From Alphaproteobacteria bacterium (lineage in GTDB: Bacteria > Pseudomonadota > Alphaproteobacteria > MPNO01 > UBA2964), in assembly GCA_009377375.1 (NCBI GenBank), contig WHUE01000040.1, positions 1-38,013 on the forward strand: 38,013 nt of DNA, read 5' to 3'. The notes under the pieces were generated by a model. It searched no databases. It was not told where the DNA came from and was given only the letters and a program-made list of their open reading frames with translations. Position 1 is the stretch's first letter, and each line of letters opens with the position of its first letter. The position numbers and the translations under genes were made by a program. Shown one piece after another: positions 1-8,023 of this stretch.

Positions 1-1677
1 GGCGACGCGGGGGTGGGCAAGACGGCCATCGCCGAGGGGCTGGCGCGCCGCATCGTCAGCAAGGAAGTGCCGGACGTCCTCCAGGACGCCACCATCTTCT
101 CGCTCGACATGGGCGCGCTGCTGGCCGGGACCCGCTACCGCGGCGACTTCGAGGAACGGCTCAAGGCCGTCGTCAACGAGCTGGAGGATTGCGAGGGCGC
201 GATCCTGTTCATCGACGAGATCCATACTGTGATCGGCGCCGGCGCCACCAGCGGCGGCTCCATGGATGCGTCCAACCTGCTCAAGCCGGCGCTGCAGAGC
301 GGCTCGCTGCGCTGCATCGGCTCGACCACCTACAAGGAATACCGGTCCTACTTCGAAAAGGACCGCGCGCTGGTGCGCCGGTTCCAGAAAATCGATGTGG
401 TCGAGCCTTCGGTCGAGGACACGGTAAAGATTCTCCGCGGCCTGAAGCCGTACTACGAGAAGCACCACCGCGTGCGCTACACGGCGGAGGCGCTGCGCTC
501 CGCGACCGAGCTTGCGGCGCGCTACATCAACGACCGCAAGCTGCCGGACAAGGCGATAGACGTGATCGACGAGGTCGGCGCGGCGCAGAAGCTTCTGCCC
601 GAGGGCAAGCGGCGCAAGATGATCACCGTCAAGGACGTCGAGGCCGTGGTCGCCAAGATGGCCCGGATCCCGCCGAAATCCGTCTCGCGCAACGACCAGC
701 AGTCGCTGATGAACCTCAACCGCGACCTGAAGACCGTGGTCTTCGGTCAGGACGCGGCGATCGAGGCGCTGTCGGCGTCGATCAAGCTCGCCCGCGCGGG
801 GCTGCGCGAACCGGAAAAGCCCATCGGCTGCTACCTGTTCTCCGGCCCCACCGGCGTCGGCAAGACCGAGGTGGCGCGCCAGCTCGCCAACACGATGGGG
901 ATCGAGCTGATCCGCTTCGACATGTCGGAATACATGGAACGCCACACCGTCTCGCGGCTGATCGGCGCCCCGCCCGGCTATGTCGGGTTCGACCAGGGCG
1001 GCCTGCTGACCGACGCCATCGACCAGCACCCGCACGCCGTGCTGCTGCTGGACGAGATCGAGAAGGCGCATCCGGACCTGTTCAACATCCTTCTGCAGGT
1101 GATGGATCACGGCAAGCTGACCGATCACAACGGCAAGCATGTCGATTTCCGCAACGTCATCCTGATCATGACCACCAATGCGGGCGCGTCCGAGATGGCC
1201 AAGGAAGCCATCGGGTTCGGCCGGCTGGAACGTGAGGGCGACGACGAGGAAGCGATCAAGCGCATGTTCACGCCGGAGTTCCGCAACCGGCTGGATGCGA
1301 CGATCGCCTTCGACAGCCTCAGCGAGGAGGTCATCGCGCTGGTGGTGGACAAGTTCATCATGCAGCTCGAGGCCCAGCTTGAGGACCGCAACGTCACGAT
1401 CGAGCTCGACGATGCGGCCCGCAAGTGGATGATCGCCAAGGGCTACGACCGCCATTTCGGCGCCCGTCCGATGGGCCGGGTGATCCAGGAGCACATCAAG
1501 AAGCCGCTGGCGGACGAGCTGCTGTTCGGCCGGCTGGCCAAGGGCGGCACCGTCAGCGTCAGCGTGAAGGACAACAAGCTGGCCTTCGCCTATGTCGAGG
1601 CGCCGCCGCCGAAGCCGCGGAAGCCCCGCGGCAAGTCCGGCGGCGCGGGCGGCAAGGAAGCCGCGCTGGTCGACTAG
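1..1677 (+). CDS. clpA: ATP-dependent Clp protease ATP-binding subunit ClpA (5' end outside window)
   Basis: AAA+ unfoldase that feeds substrates, including N-degron proteins delivered by ClpS, to the ClpP peptidase in the cytoplasm. The frame is open from base 1, so the N-terminal ClpS-binding domain and the first part of D1 lie upstream. Visible in order: D1 Walker A (GDAGVGKT at the very start), D1 Walker B (ILFIDEIH, about 205-230), D2 Walker A (GPTGVGKT, 844-867), the YVGF pore-loop region, D2 Walker B ([12 protein letters not shown]) and the C-terminal small domain. There is no ClpB middle coiled coil, and an IGFG tripeptide-type loop for ClpP docking is present, which favours ClpA over ClpB or ClpC. 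The tail is Pro/Lys/Gly-rich. A strong terminator follows. The aat gene, which creates ClpS/ClpA N-degrons, is also in this window. Confidence 0.95.
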   Translation, partial: GDAGVGKTAIAEGLARRIVSKEVPDVLQDATIFSLDMGALLAGTRYRGDFEERLKAVVNELEDCEGAILFIDEIHTVIGAGATSGGSMDASNLLKPALQSGSLRCIGSTTYKEYRSYFEKDRALVRRFQKIDVVEPSVEDTVKILRGLKPYYEKHHRVRYTAEALRSATELAARYINDRKLPDKAIDVIDEVGAAQKLLPEGKRRKMITVKDVEAVVAKMARIPPKSVSRNDQQSLMNLNRDLKTVVFGQDAAIEALSASIKLARAGLREPEKPIGCYLFSGPTGVGKTEVARQLANTMGIELIRFDMSEYMERHTVSRLIGAPPGYVGFDQGGLLTDAIDQHPHAVLLLDEIEKAHPDLFNILLQVMDHGKLTDHNGKHVDFRNVILIMTTNAGASEMAKEAIGFGRLEREGDDEEAIKRMFTPEFRNRLDATIAFDSLSEEVIALVVDKFIMQLEAQLEDRNVTIELDDAARKWMIAKGYDRHFGARPMGRVIQEHIKKPLADELLFGRLAKGGTVSVSVKDNKLAFAYVEAPPPKPRKPRGKSGGAGGKEAALVD

Positions 1678-1704
1678 GCCAGGGCGTCACGCCGCGAAAC
1701 AGCG

Positions 1705-1731
1705 ACAGGCGGGCCATCGGCCCGCCTGTTT
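1705..1731 (+). terminator. Rho-independent terminator of clpA
   Basis: A perfect 11-bp stem (1705-1715 with 1719-1729) with a 3-nt loop is followed by a short T run (1729-1731). It lies 28 bases after the clpA stop codon and just before the convergent PEPC-like gene, so it can also limit read-through from that side. Confidence 0.8.
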
Positions 1732-1752
1732 GCATGTGGGGCCCGTGCCCGG

Positions 1753-4668
1753 TCAGCCCACCGCGCCGATGTGGTGGGTGATGGCCGCGCCGATGCGGCG
1801 CAGCAGATCGAAATGCACCTCCAGCGGGTCGAGGATCGCCGCGTGCTCGCGCTCGTAGGTATGGGCGGCGTCGCTGCGATAGCTGGCGGGCTCGGCGAAA
1901 TCGATCGCGTCGTCGTCGGGCGCCTGGCGACGGGGGAAGACCGCGCGCAGCGTCGCCACGGTGTCCTCCACGTCGAGATGCAGGAGCCTGTGCAGCGCCT
2001 CCTCGCGTGTCATCCCGTCATAGGGGGTGAAGTCCGGTATCCGCGTGGCCAGCAGATAGAGCCGGTGGATCAGGGCGACGCGCAGCGCGTGCAGGAGCGC
2101 GAGGTCCTCGCCATCCACGGGGAAGGCGCCGCCGTCGTCCGGCACGCCCTCCAGCGCCTCGCGCAGCAGCAGGAAATCCGCCTGGAACCGTCGCCGGATG
2201 CGGCCGAGCCGGGCATGGACGTCCGACGCCTCCAGCAGCCTGCAGATGGTGCGCAGCCCCTCGCGCCGTGTCGCGTCCTGCTCGCGCCCGGCCCGGATCA
2301 GCCACATGCCGGGGTCCAGCGAATCGACATAGGCGCTGAGCACGTCCGGGTCGCTCAGCGACAGCGCCGCCCGCACCATGGCGAGCGCCCGGCGGAAGCG
2401 CGGCGAGTTGCGCGCGACGAAACGGAACCGTTCCGGGTCCTTCGCCGCGGCGTGGCCGAGCCCGGTCAGCGTGTTGGCCATCAGCCCCAGCTGCTGCAGC
2501 ATCGCGTTGTTGGTGATGGCGCGGATCTGCGACGGATGCGCGGCGTCGGCGCGCTGCCCCGCCATCTCGTGCTGACGGCGCGGCGGGCGCGACCCAGTGT
2601 GTTCGACCATGTTCGTCCCCAGCGCGCCGAGCAGCACGGCGTAATCCTCGTCCGCCACCACGCCGGCGAATTCCTGGCGCACGCCGGTGAAGAACTCGGA
2701 GGCGAAATCCGGTTCGCGATAGACCGGATCGCTTGCCTCGTCGGCATGCGTGCCGAGCACGGACTCGACCGTGCGGCAGACCACGGCGAAGGCGATGTCG
2801 GGATCGAGGAACGGCACGTAGCCGTCGCCGCCCTGGAAGCTGACCTCCTGCTTCAACGTCATTCCGGCGCGCTCGAAGGCCAGCCGGCTGACCGGCGTAT
2901 CCAGGTAGCGCAGCCGGTCGGCCATGCTGACCGGGTGGCCGCCGCGGCCGATGGATTCGCCGTGGGTGTCGAACAGCACCACCTGGATGCCGCGCAGCCC
3001 GGCCCGCGACAGCGCGCCCGCGATGCGGATGCGCATGCGTTCGATCAGGAAGGTCGCCGCCATCTGGCCCACATAGCGGCCGGAATCGGAATGGCCGAAC
3101 TGGATGCAGATGCGTCCCATCCCCTGGACATAGCTGCGGAAGGCCGGCGATTTCAGCGCCTCGGCGATGATGGTGTCGCCGTTGCGCAGCGCCTCGGCGG
3201 TTTCCAGCAGCGGGGTGATCTCCACCAGGTGCGCGACGCCGAACAGCCGCGCGAAATAGAGCGCGGCGAGCAGGGTGAAGGGGGATTCCGTCTCCGCGAT
3301 GAGAAAGCGGATCAGCGTGCGCCCGTCGATATGCCTGGCCAGCTCGGCGACCAGCATGAACATGCGCCGCGCCGAGGCGCGCTCGCCCATGATGCTGCCC
3401 AGGTTCACGGTCTCGGGCTGCACCGTCTCCAGCATGTCGCCGACCATGTTCAGGTAGGACCGCCGGCGCGCGGGATCGTTGGGCGGCGACACCAGCCCGA
3501 CCTGCTGTCGGATCGCGTTGTGGATCTGCGTCGCGTTCACGCGGAAATGCGGGTGGGCGAGGGTCAACCCGTGCCCCGCCAGCGCCGCATCCATCACGCG
3601 CAGCCGCAGCGCCAGCGCATCGTCCTCCGCCGCCTCGATGGCGCGGGCGAGCAGAGCGCGCAGCGGGCGCGCGTCTGTCAGCGCGTCGCCGCGCCCCCCG
3701 ACCAGCCGGCGTGCGAACGCCGCCGCTTCCCCGGCGGCGCTGGCGTCGACCTCGCGCGACTGGCGTATCTGGCCTTCCACCGTGGCGATGGCCGTTTCCA
3801 GCAGGGCGGCGAAGGCCGCCAGCGCGTCGCCCTCCGCCGCGCCGGGAAACTCGGCGCGTACGGTCCGGCATTGCTCCAGCTGACGGCGCAGAAGGGCCAG
3901 CTTGGCGCGCAGATGCATGCGCAGCGTATCGATCCAGCCGATGTCGGAGCGGCCGTCATGGTCGTACCCCACCCAGGAGGCCACCGTGACCAGCCCCGGC
4001 ACCATCGTCTTCCATCGCTGCGGATACATCTCGCGCGCGACCTCCAGCACCACCTTGTGCAGCCGGTCCAGCGCGTCCTGCGCGTTGACGATGGCCTCGC
4101 GCGCCCAGGCGAACTCCATGTCCAGCGTGATCGCCTCCGGCGCGCGGTGGCGGGCGGCGCAGAGCTCTTCCATCGCGGCGTCGCGGTCGCTTCCGGCGGC
4201 GACGCGGGCGAGCGTGCGGCCGACCTCCAGCGGGCTGGAAAAGGTGGGATGTGCGGTGAACACGATGCCGAAATGCATCTTCTCGACCGCGTCCCGGAAC
4301 CGTTCGGGCGCGATCGGCGGCCGGTTGTCCTCCGGCCGGGCGAGGCGGCGCAGCAGGGCGCGCAGCCTGTCCTCGTTCGCCGCCGGGCCGGTTTCGCCGA
4401 CGAAGGCGCCGAGCCGGCCCCCGCGCCGCAGCGCCGCCATCGCGGACATGCGCTGGATCAGCGGCGCCAGCGCGTCGAAGCCGATCTCGCCCCCGTCGAT
4501 CAGGCGATTGACCTCCAGCGCCATGCGCAGGATCGGGTTGCCGAAGGGATCCTTCGCACCGTTGTCGCGGCAGGCGGCCAGCCGCGCGCGCAGCCCGTCG
4601 TGAAGCGTTCGCGATTCGTCGGCGGACTCCCCCGACGAAACGGTCTCGATCGAGGGCAGCGTTGCCAT
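1753..4668 (-). CDS. phosphoenolpyruvate carboxylase family protein, divergent active site
   Basis: A 971-residue homologue of PEP carboxylase, which normally forms oxaloacetate from PEP and bicarbonate. Family signatures remain: the catalytic-His box FTAHPT (H140), the metal-site PLLET (Glu) and GHSDSG (Asp) segments, a glycine loop ending SIGRGG (566-577), and TGSRPPRR. Several positions known to be catalytic in the E. coli enzyme are changed: the HGRGG part of the glycine loop reads DTHGE, the lysine after the metal Asp is Arg, the QGEMIR arginine is not apparent, the IPW...TQNR segment reads ITNNAMLQQLG, and the C-terminal NTG is absent (it ends IGAVG). Membership of the family is clear from length and motif order; carboxylase activity is doubtful. 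The start was chosen at the ATG at 4668. A palindrome lies about 80 bases upstream, and the gene is convergent with clpA. Confidence 0.8.
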   Translation of the reverse strand: MATLPSIETVSSGESADESRTLHDGLRARLAACRDNGAKDPFGNPILRMALEVNRLIDGGEIGFDALAPLIQRMSAMAALRRGGRLGAFVGETGPAANEDRLRALLRRLARPEDNRPPIAPERFRDAVEKMHFGIVFTAHPTFSSPLEVGRTLARVAAGSDRDAAMEELCAARHRAPEAITLDMEFAWAREAIVNAQDALDRLHKVVLEVAREMYPQRWKTMVPGLVTVASWVGYDHDGRSDIGWIDTLRMHLRAKLALLRRQLEQCRTVRAEFPGAAEGDALAAFAALLETAIATVEGQIRQSREVDASAAGEAAAFARRLVGGRGDALTDARPLRALLARAIEAAEDDALALRLRVMDAALAGHGLTLAHPHFRVNATQIHNAIRQQVGLVSPPNDPARRRSYLNMVGDMLETVQPETVNLGSIMGERASARRMFMLVAELARHIDGRTLIRFLIAETESPFTLLAALYFARLFGVAHLVEITPLLETAEALRNGDTIIAEALKSPAFRSYVQGMGRICIQFGHSDSGRYVGQMAATFLIERMRIRIAGALSRAGLRGIQVVLFDTHGESIGRGGHPVSMADRLRYLDTPVSRLAFERAGMTLKQEVSFQGGDGYVPFLDPDIAFAVVCRTVESVLGTHADEASDPVYREPDFASEFFTGVRQEFAGVVADEDYAVLLGALGTNMVEHTGSRPPRRQHEMAGQRADAAHPSQIRAITNNAMLQQLGLMANTLTGLGHAAAKDPERFRFVARNSPRFRRALAMVRAALSLSDPDVLSAYVDSLDPGMWLIRAGREQDATRREGLRTICRLLEASDVHARLGRIRRRFQADFLLLREALEGVPDDGGAFPVDGEDLALLHALRVALIHRLYLLATRIPDFTPYDGMTREEALHRLLHLDVEDTVATLRAVFPRRQAPDDDAIDFAEPASYRSDAAHTYEREHAAILDPLEVHFDLLRRIGAAITHHIGAVG

Positions 4669-4745
4669 TGGCGCCTCCCGTGAAGCGGGCTATTTCGGCT
4701 CCGTCCAGCTCCCCAGCCGGCCCCTGCGGCCAGTCCGTCGAATGA

Positions 4746-4760
4746 TTTTGCATTGCAAAA
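4746..4760. promoter_or_regulatory. palindromic operator-like site upstream of the PEPC-like gene
   Basis: A perfect odd palindrome, TTTTGCA-T-TGCAAAA, stands in the 136-base gap between the FemAB-like stop and the PEPC-like start. It is the only AT-rich patch in that gap, as expected for an operator or a promoter core of the leftward gene. The cognate regulator cannot be named from sequence alone. Confidence 0.45.
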
Positions 4761-4804
4761 ATAGCGGACCGGCCGGCTGTTGGCAACCGCCGATGCCGCG
4801 CCGA

Positions 4805-5992
4805 TCAGCCGCCGCCCTTCACCGGGGTCGACAGCGCGCCGCGCCGGTAGGGCGAGCGCTGCTCGGTCAGGTGCTCCATCTCGAACAGGATTTCGCGGCG
4901 CTCCCGCGCCGCGAAATCGGCGACGGCGTCGCGGAACCCGGTATCGCGGATCCAGTGGGCGCTGTAGGTCGCGGAGGGCAGGTAGCCCCGGCTGATCTTG
5001 TGCGGGCCCTGCGCCCCGGCTTCGACCTTCGCCAGCCCGTGCTCGATGGCGTAGTCGATGGCGCGGTAGAAGCAAGCCTCGAAATAGAGCTTGTTGAACC
5101 GCTCGATGCAGCCCCAGTTGCGGCCGTAGAGCGTGTCCGAACCGCGCAGGTTCAGCGCGCCGCCCACATACTCGCCGTCATGCATCGCCAGCACCAGGAC
5201 GATCCGCTCAGCCATGCGCTCGCGCAGCAGCCGGAAGAACTTGCGGTTCAGATAGGCATGCGCCCAGCGGCGGTCCACCGTGTCGAGATAGAAGCGGTAG
5301 AACGCCTCCATGTGCTCGTCCTTCAGCGCCTCGCCGCTGAGCACCTGGATATCGACCTCCTCGTTGGCCTCGCGGCGCTCCTTGCGCACCGCCTTGCGCT
5401 TGCGCGACGACAGCTCGCCGAGGAAGTCCTCGAAGTTTTCGTAGCCGCGGTTGTGCCAGTGGAACTGCTGGCCCATGCGCTTCAGGAACCCCGCCTCTTC
5501 CAGCGCGTCCCATTCGTCCTCGTGACAGAAGGTGACGTGCAGCGTCGCGACCTTGCGCTTCTCCGCCAGCGCCATCAGCCCGGCGATCAGCCCCTGGCGG
5601 ATGCGCGGCGCGTCGTCGCCCTCGCGCACCAGCAGCCGCGGCCCGGTGACGGGGGAGAACGGCACGCTGCATTGCAACTTGGGGTAATACCTCCCGCCCG
5701 CGCGCTCGTAGGCGTCGGCCCAGCCCCAGTCGAACACGTACTCGCCGTAGGAATGGTTCTTCAGATAGCACGGCACGGCCCCCGCAACGCGCCCGTCCGC
5801 ATCCTCGATCACCACGTGCTGCGGCGCCCAGCCGGACTCGGCGCAGGCCGAGCCCGAATCCTCCATCGCCTGCAGGAAGGCGTGGCTGACGAAGGGATTG
5901 TCCGGGCCCGCGCAGGCATCCCACGCCGCGGCCGGGATCTCGTCGATCCCGCTGACGACCTTGACGGTGACGCTGTCGCCGCTGTCCGGCAT
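4805..5992 (-). CDS. FemAB-like GNAT-fold acyltransferase (PF04339 / COG3146 family)
   Basis: A 395-residue protein of the FemAB-like group (former DUF482), predicted cytoplasmic N-acyltransferases with two tandem GNAT-like halves; the substrate is unknown. Recognisable family stretches are WDAC, PFVSHAFL, YLKNHSYGEYVFDWGWADAY, SRKRKAVRKER in the middle, and GRNWGC followed by EAGAQGPHKISRGYLP near the C-terminus. The frame is open up to 6148, but the extra N-terminal 52 residues are Arg/Pro-rich and unlike the family. The ATG at 5992 puts the SVTVKVV strand at the usual distance from the start, although it has no good ribosome binding site. It lies upstream of the PEPC-like gene on the same strand, but the 136-base gap suggests separate transcription. 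Confidence 0.85.
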   Translation of the reverse strand: MPDSGDSVTVKVVSGIDEIPAAAWDACAGPDNPFVSHAFLQAMEDSGSACAESGWAPQHVVIEDADGRVAGAVPCYLKNHSYGEYVFDWGWADAYERAGGRYYPKLQCSVPFSPVTGPRLLVREGDDAPRIRQGLIAGLMALAEKRKVATLHVTFCHEDEWDALEEAGFLKRMGQQFHWHNRGYENFEDFLGELSSRKRKAVRKERREANEEVDIQVLSGEALKDEHMEAFYRFYLDTVDRRWAHAYLNRKFFRLLRERMAERIVLVLAMHDGEYVGGALNLRGSDTLYGRNWGCIERFNKLYFEACFYRAIDYAIEHGLAKVEAGAQGPHKISRGYLPSATYSAHWIRDTGFRDAVADFAARERREILFEMEHLTEQRSPYRRGALSTPVKGGG

Positions 5993-6181
5993 TGGCGGAG
6001 GGCTGACCTGTATCTGTTCGATGCCTGGATGCAGTGTATCGAATGGCCGGACGCGATAACAGGGGATCGGGGGCCGCACAGGACCGCCGCGCTCCAATCG
6101 ACACCGCGCGTGAATCGTGATAATCGGTCGATCCGGTTTCAGCCGCAATTCACAAGCGGCATGGACGGGGCGGGGGGCAGA

Positions 6182-7003
6182 ATGGGCGGGTTGCGCGTCG
6201 CGTCGCTTCGAGGGCGTTCGCTGCCGGACTGCGGCGGCGGGCAGGGGCTGCGCCGCGCGATCGTCATAGCCGCGGCGCTTCTTCTGGCTTCATGCGGCGG
6301 CCTTCAGCCGGCCGCCCCCTACGATCCAGAGATAGAGCGTACTGTGTCGGAGTTCGACAAGGCGGTGCTCCGCTTCGTCGCGGACATGCAGGGCCTGTCC
6401 CGGACGGAGAAAGGCACCTACGGCGAGAACGTCGAGTTCTACACGAAGTGGAAGGTAACGCTCGCCCATCTGCGCAACCGCGCCATCGCGACCGATACGG
6501 GTACGAGCTGCGGTTCGGACGAGGAACTCGACCGGATCGTGGCCGGCGGCTTCAAGGCGCTGGACGAGGCCATGCAGAAGGCTGCCGCAGCGGTCAGGGC
6601 CGCGGACGCAAGAACGCTGGAGCCCGCGCGGGACTGGGTCGAAGAGCGGCTTGCCGCCGCGCGGACGCGGTTCAACGCCGCGGATGCGGCCCGCGCCGAT
6701 TACGAACGGCTGGAAGCGAAGCTCGACCGCTGGGTGACGGCCGCCAACCGCGTCCGTGGCGCCATGGCCCAGGCCGCCGCCGGCGGGCCGGATGCGTTTC
6801 AGCCGGCGACCGGCGGCTGCACCACCCGCATGGTGACCTATCTGGCCGACCAGTTCGAGGCGCTGGAACGGTTTCACATGAAACAGAGGGATATCGGGAT
6901 ACCCGCCCGCCGCGCACCGGCGATCCTGATCGGCGTTCCCGTTCAGGTCATTCTCAGGGTGCAGGAGCGCAAGAAGGCGCTGCATCAGCGCGGCGTTCTC
7001 TGA
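6182..7003 (+). CDS. predicted lipoprotein of unknown function
   Basis: A 273-residue protein with a type II signal: an Arg pair, the hydrophobic run AIVIAAALLL, then lipobox LLASC with Cys38 as the expected lipidated residue, followed by GG. The mature part is mostly predicted helix rich in Ala/Arg/Glu/Asp with two isolated Cys (in SCGSD and GGCTT), suggesting a helical periplasmic domain anchored in a membrane. I recognise no family. The start used is the ATG at 6182, behind a G-rich stretch; this gives a long 26-residue n-region, so a later non-ATG start near the LRRA segment is possible. Its N-terminus diverges from the FemAB-like gene across about 190 bases. The small protein at 7046 follows after 42 bases and is probably co-transcribed. 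Confidence 0.7.
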   Translation: MGGLRVASLRGRSLPDCGGGQGLRRAIVIAAALLLASCGGLQPAAPYDPEIERTVSEFDKAVLRFVADMQGLSRTEKGTYGENVEFYTKWKVTLAHLRNRAIATDTGTSCGSDEELDRIVAGGFKALDEAMQKAAAAVRAADARTLEPARDWVEERLAAARTRFNAADAARADYERLEAKLDRWVTAANRVRGAMAQAAAGGPDAFQPATGGCTTRMVTYLADQFEALERFHMKQRDIGIPARRAPAILIGVPVQVILRVQERKKALHQRGVL

Positions 7004-7045
7004 CGCGGTCGCGCGACGAAAAAGACAGGGGGAAGGGGAACAGCC

Positions 7046-7408
7046 ATGCCGGACGCAGCGCCGCAGACATTCGACGAGGTTTTCAACATCGTGAAATCCG
7101 AGGCCGTCGTCGCGTTCACCGATCTGCGCCAGGGCGTGATGGAGACCGCCCGGATCGTCATCGTTCACCAGATGCGCCAGATCGCCACCGCGGTCTGGGA
7201 CGTCATGGAAGGGCTGGCGGCCGGCGACTACACGCCGGAAGGCGCGGCGGAGCTGCTGGACATGGCGCGCCGCGCGGCGGCGACGGCGATCTCCGGCGCG
7301 ACGGAACTGCTGTACAGCGAGGTGCAGGCCGCGGTGACGCGCATCTATAACGCGCTGATGAATGCCGTGGCCGGGACGGTGAAGACGGCGCTCGGCGCGG
7401 TGCTCTGA
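7046..7408 (+). CDS. small helical protein of unknown function
   Basis: 120 residues, low in charge and rich in Ala, Val, Met and Thr, with no signal peptide and no Cys. It looks like a bundle of amphipathic helices; the C-terminal third (from about residue 80) is nearly uncharged and could associate with a membrane. No family was recognised. The start is well supported by a purine-rich ribosome binding site (ggggaaggggaa) about 5 bases before the ATG. Only 42 bases separate it from the lipoprotein gene, so the two probably form a transcription unit. It ends 20 bases from the convergent RidA gene. Confidence 0.7.
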   Translation: MPDAAPQTFDEVFNIVKSEAVVAFTDLRQGVMETARIVIVHQMRQIATAVWDVMEGLAAGDYTPEGAAELLDMARRAAATAISGATELLYSEVQAAVTRIYNALMNAVAGTVKTALGAVL

Positions 7409-7428
7409 CCGGCTGCCGCCGCCCGGCG

Positions 7429-7893
7429 CTACGCGATCTCGAACACCCCGTCGATCTCGACCGCGGCACCGAGGGGGAGCGAGGCGACGGCGACGGCGAA
7501 GCGGGCGTGGCGGCCGGCATCGCCGAAGATCGCGACCATCAGGTCGGAGGCGCCGTTGGTCACCTGGGGCGGCCCGGTGAAATCCGGCGCGCCGTTGACG
7601 AAGGAGCCGAGCTTGACCACCCGCTTCACCCGGTCGAGGTCTCCGCCGCAGGCGGCCTTGAGCTGGGCCAGCAGGTTCAGCGCGCAGGCTCTGGCCGCCT
7701 TCTGCCCGTCCTCGATATCGAGATCCGCGCCGAGCTTCCCCTTGATCACCTCGCCGCCCGCCGACGACACCTGGCCGGAGACGAATACCAGCTTGCCGGT
7801 CACGACATAGGGGATGTAATTGGCCTGCGGGGCGGGGGCATCGGGCAGCGCGATGCCGAGCTCCGCCAGCTTCGCGTCGATCTTTCCAGCCAT
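7429..7893 (-). CDS. RidA/YjgF/UK114 family protein
   Basis: A 154-residue member of the Rid superfamily, whose best-studied members hydrolyse reactive enamine/imine intermediates released by PLP enzymes. The order is typical of the longer, non-archetypal branch: N-terminal helix, PQANYIPYVVTGKLVFVSGQ, a long helix with CALNLLAQLKAACGGDLDRVKRVVKLGSFVN, and C-terminal ASLPLGAAVEIDGVFEIA. The archetypal RidA catalytic Arg in the C-terminal strand (ARVEIE/CRVEIE context) is replaced here by Ala (GAAVEID), so deaminase activity should not be assumed. A single-gene unit; ATG start at 7893. Confidence 0.9.
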   Translation of the reverse strand: MAGKIDAKLAELGIALPDAPAPQANYIPYVVTGKLVFVSGQVSSAGGEVIKGKLGADLDIEDGQKAARACALNLLAQLKAACGGDLDRVKRVVKLGSFVNGAPDFTGPPQVTNGASDLMVAIFGDAGRHARFAVAVASLPLGAAVEIDGVFEIA

Positions 7894-7970
7894 GGGCGCG
7901 CATCCTTTCGCGGTTGTTGAGCCTGGGTCAGCCTATCCGCGCGCCTGCGTCCATGCCAGTGGGGGCGGGT

Positions 7971-8001
7971 AAAAAAGAGGGGGGCAGATACGCCGCCCCC
8001 C
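7971..8001 (-). terminator. Rho-independent terminator of the NrdJ-like gene
   Basis: On the minus strand, a 7-bp G/C stem (8001-7995 with 7985-7979) with a 9-base loop is followed by a T-rich run (7978-7971). It lies 23 bases downstream of the NrdJ-like stop codon and ahead of the next leftward gene, the RidA gene. Confidence 0.8.
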
Positions 8002-8023
8002 GCAGTCTCAGGGAGACGCAACG

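Noticed and set aside
1771..4683. A 970-codon open frame opposite the PEPC-like gene
   Set aside because: It mirrors the codon phase of the real gene in high-GC DNA, is rich in His/Arg/Gln and shows no family motif. Similar antisense frames opposite accC, the M48 gene, the NrdJ-like gene and rne were dropped for the same reason.
5993..6148. N-terminal extension of the FemAB-like gene to 6148
   Set aside because: The extra residues are not family-like; the ATG at 5992 gives the expected N-terminus.
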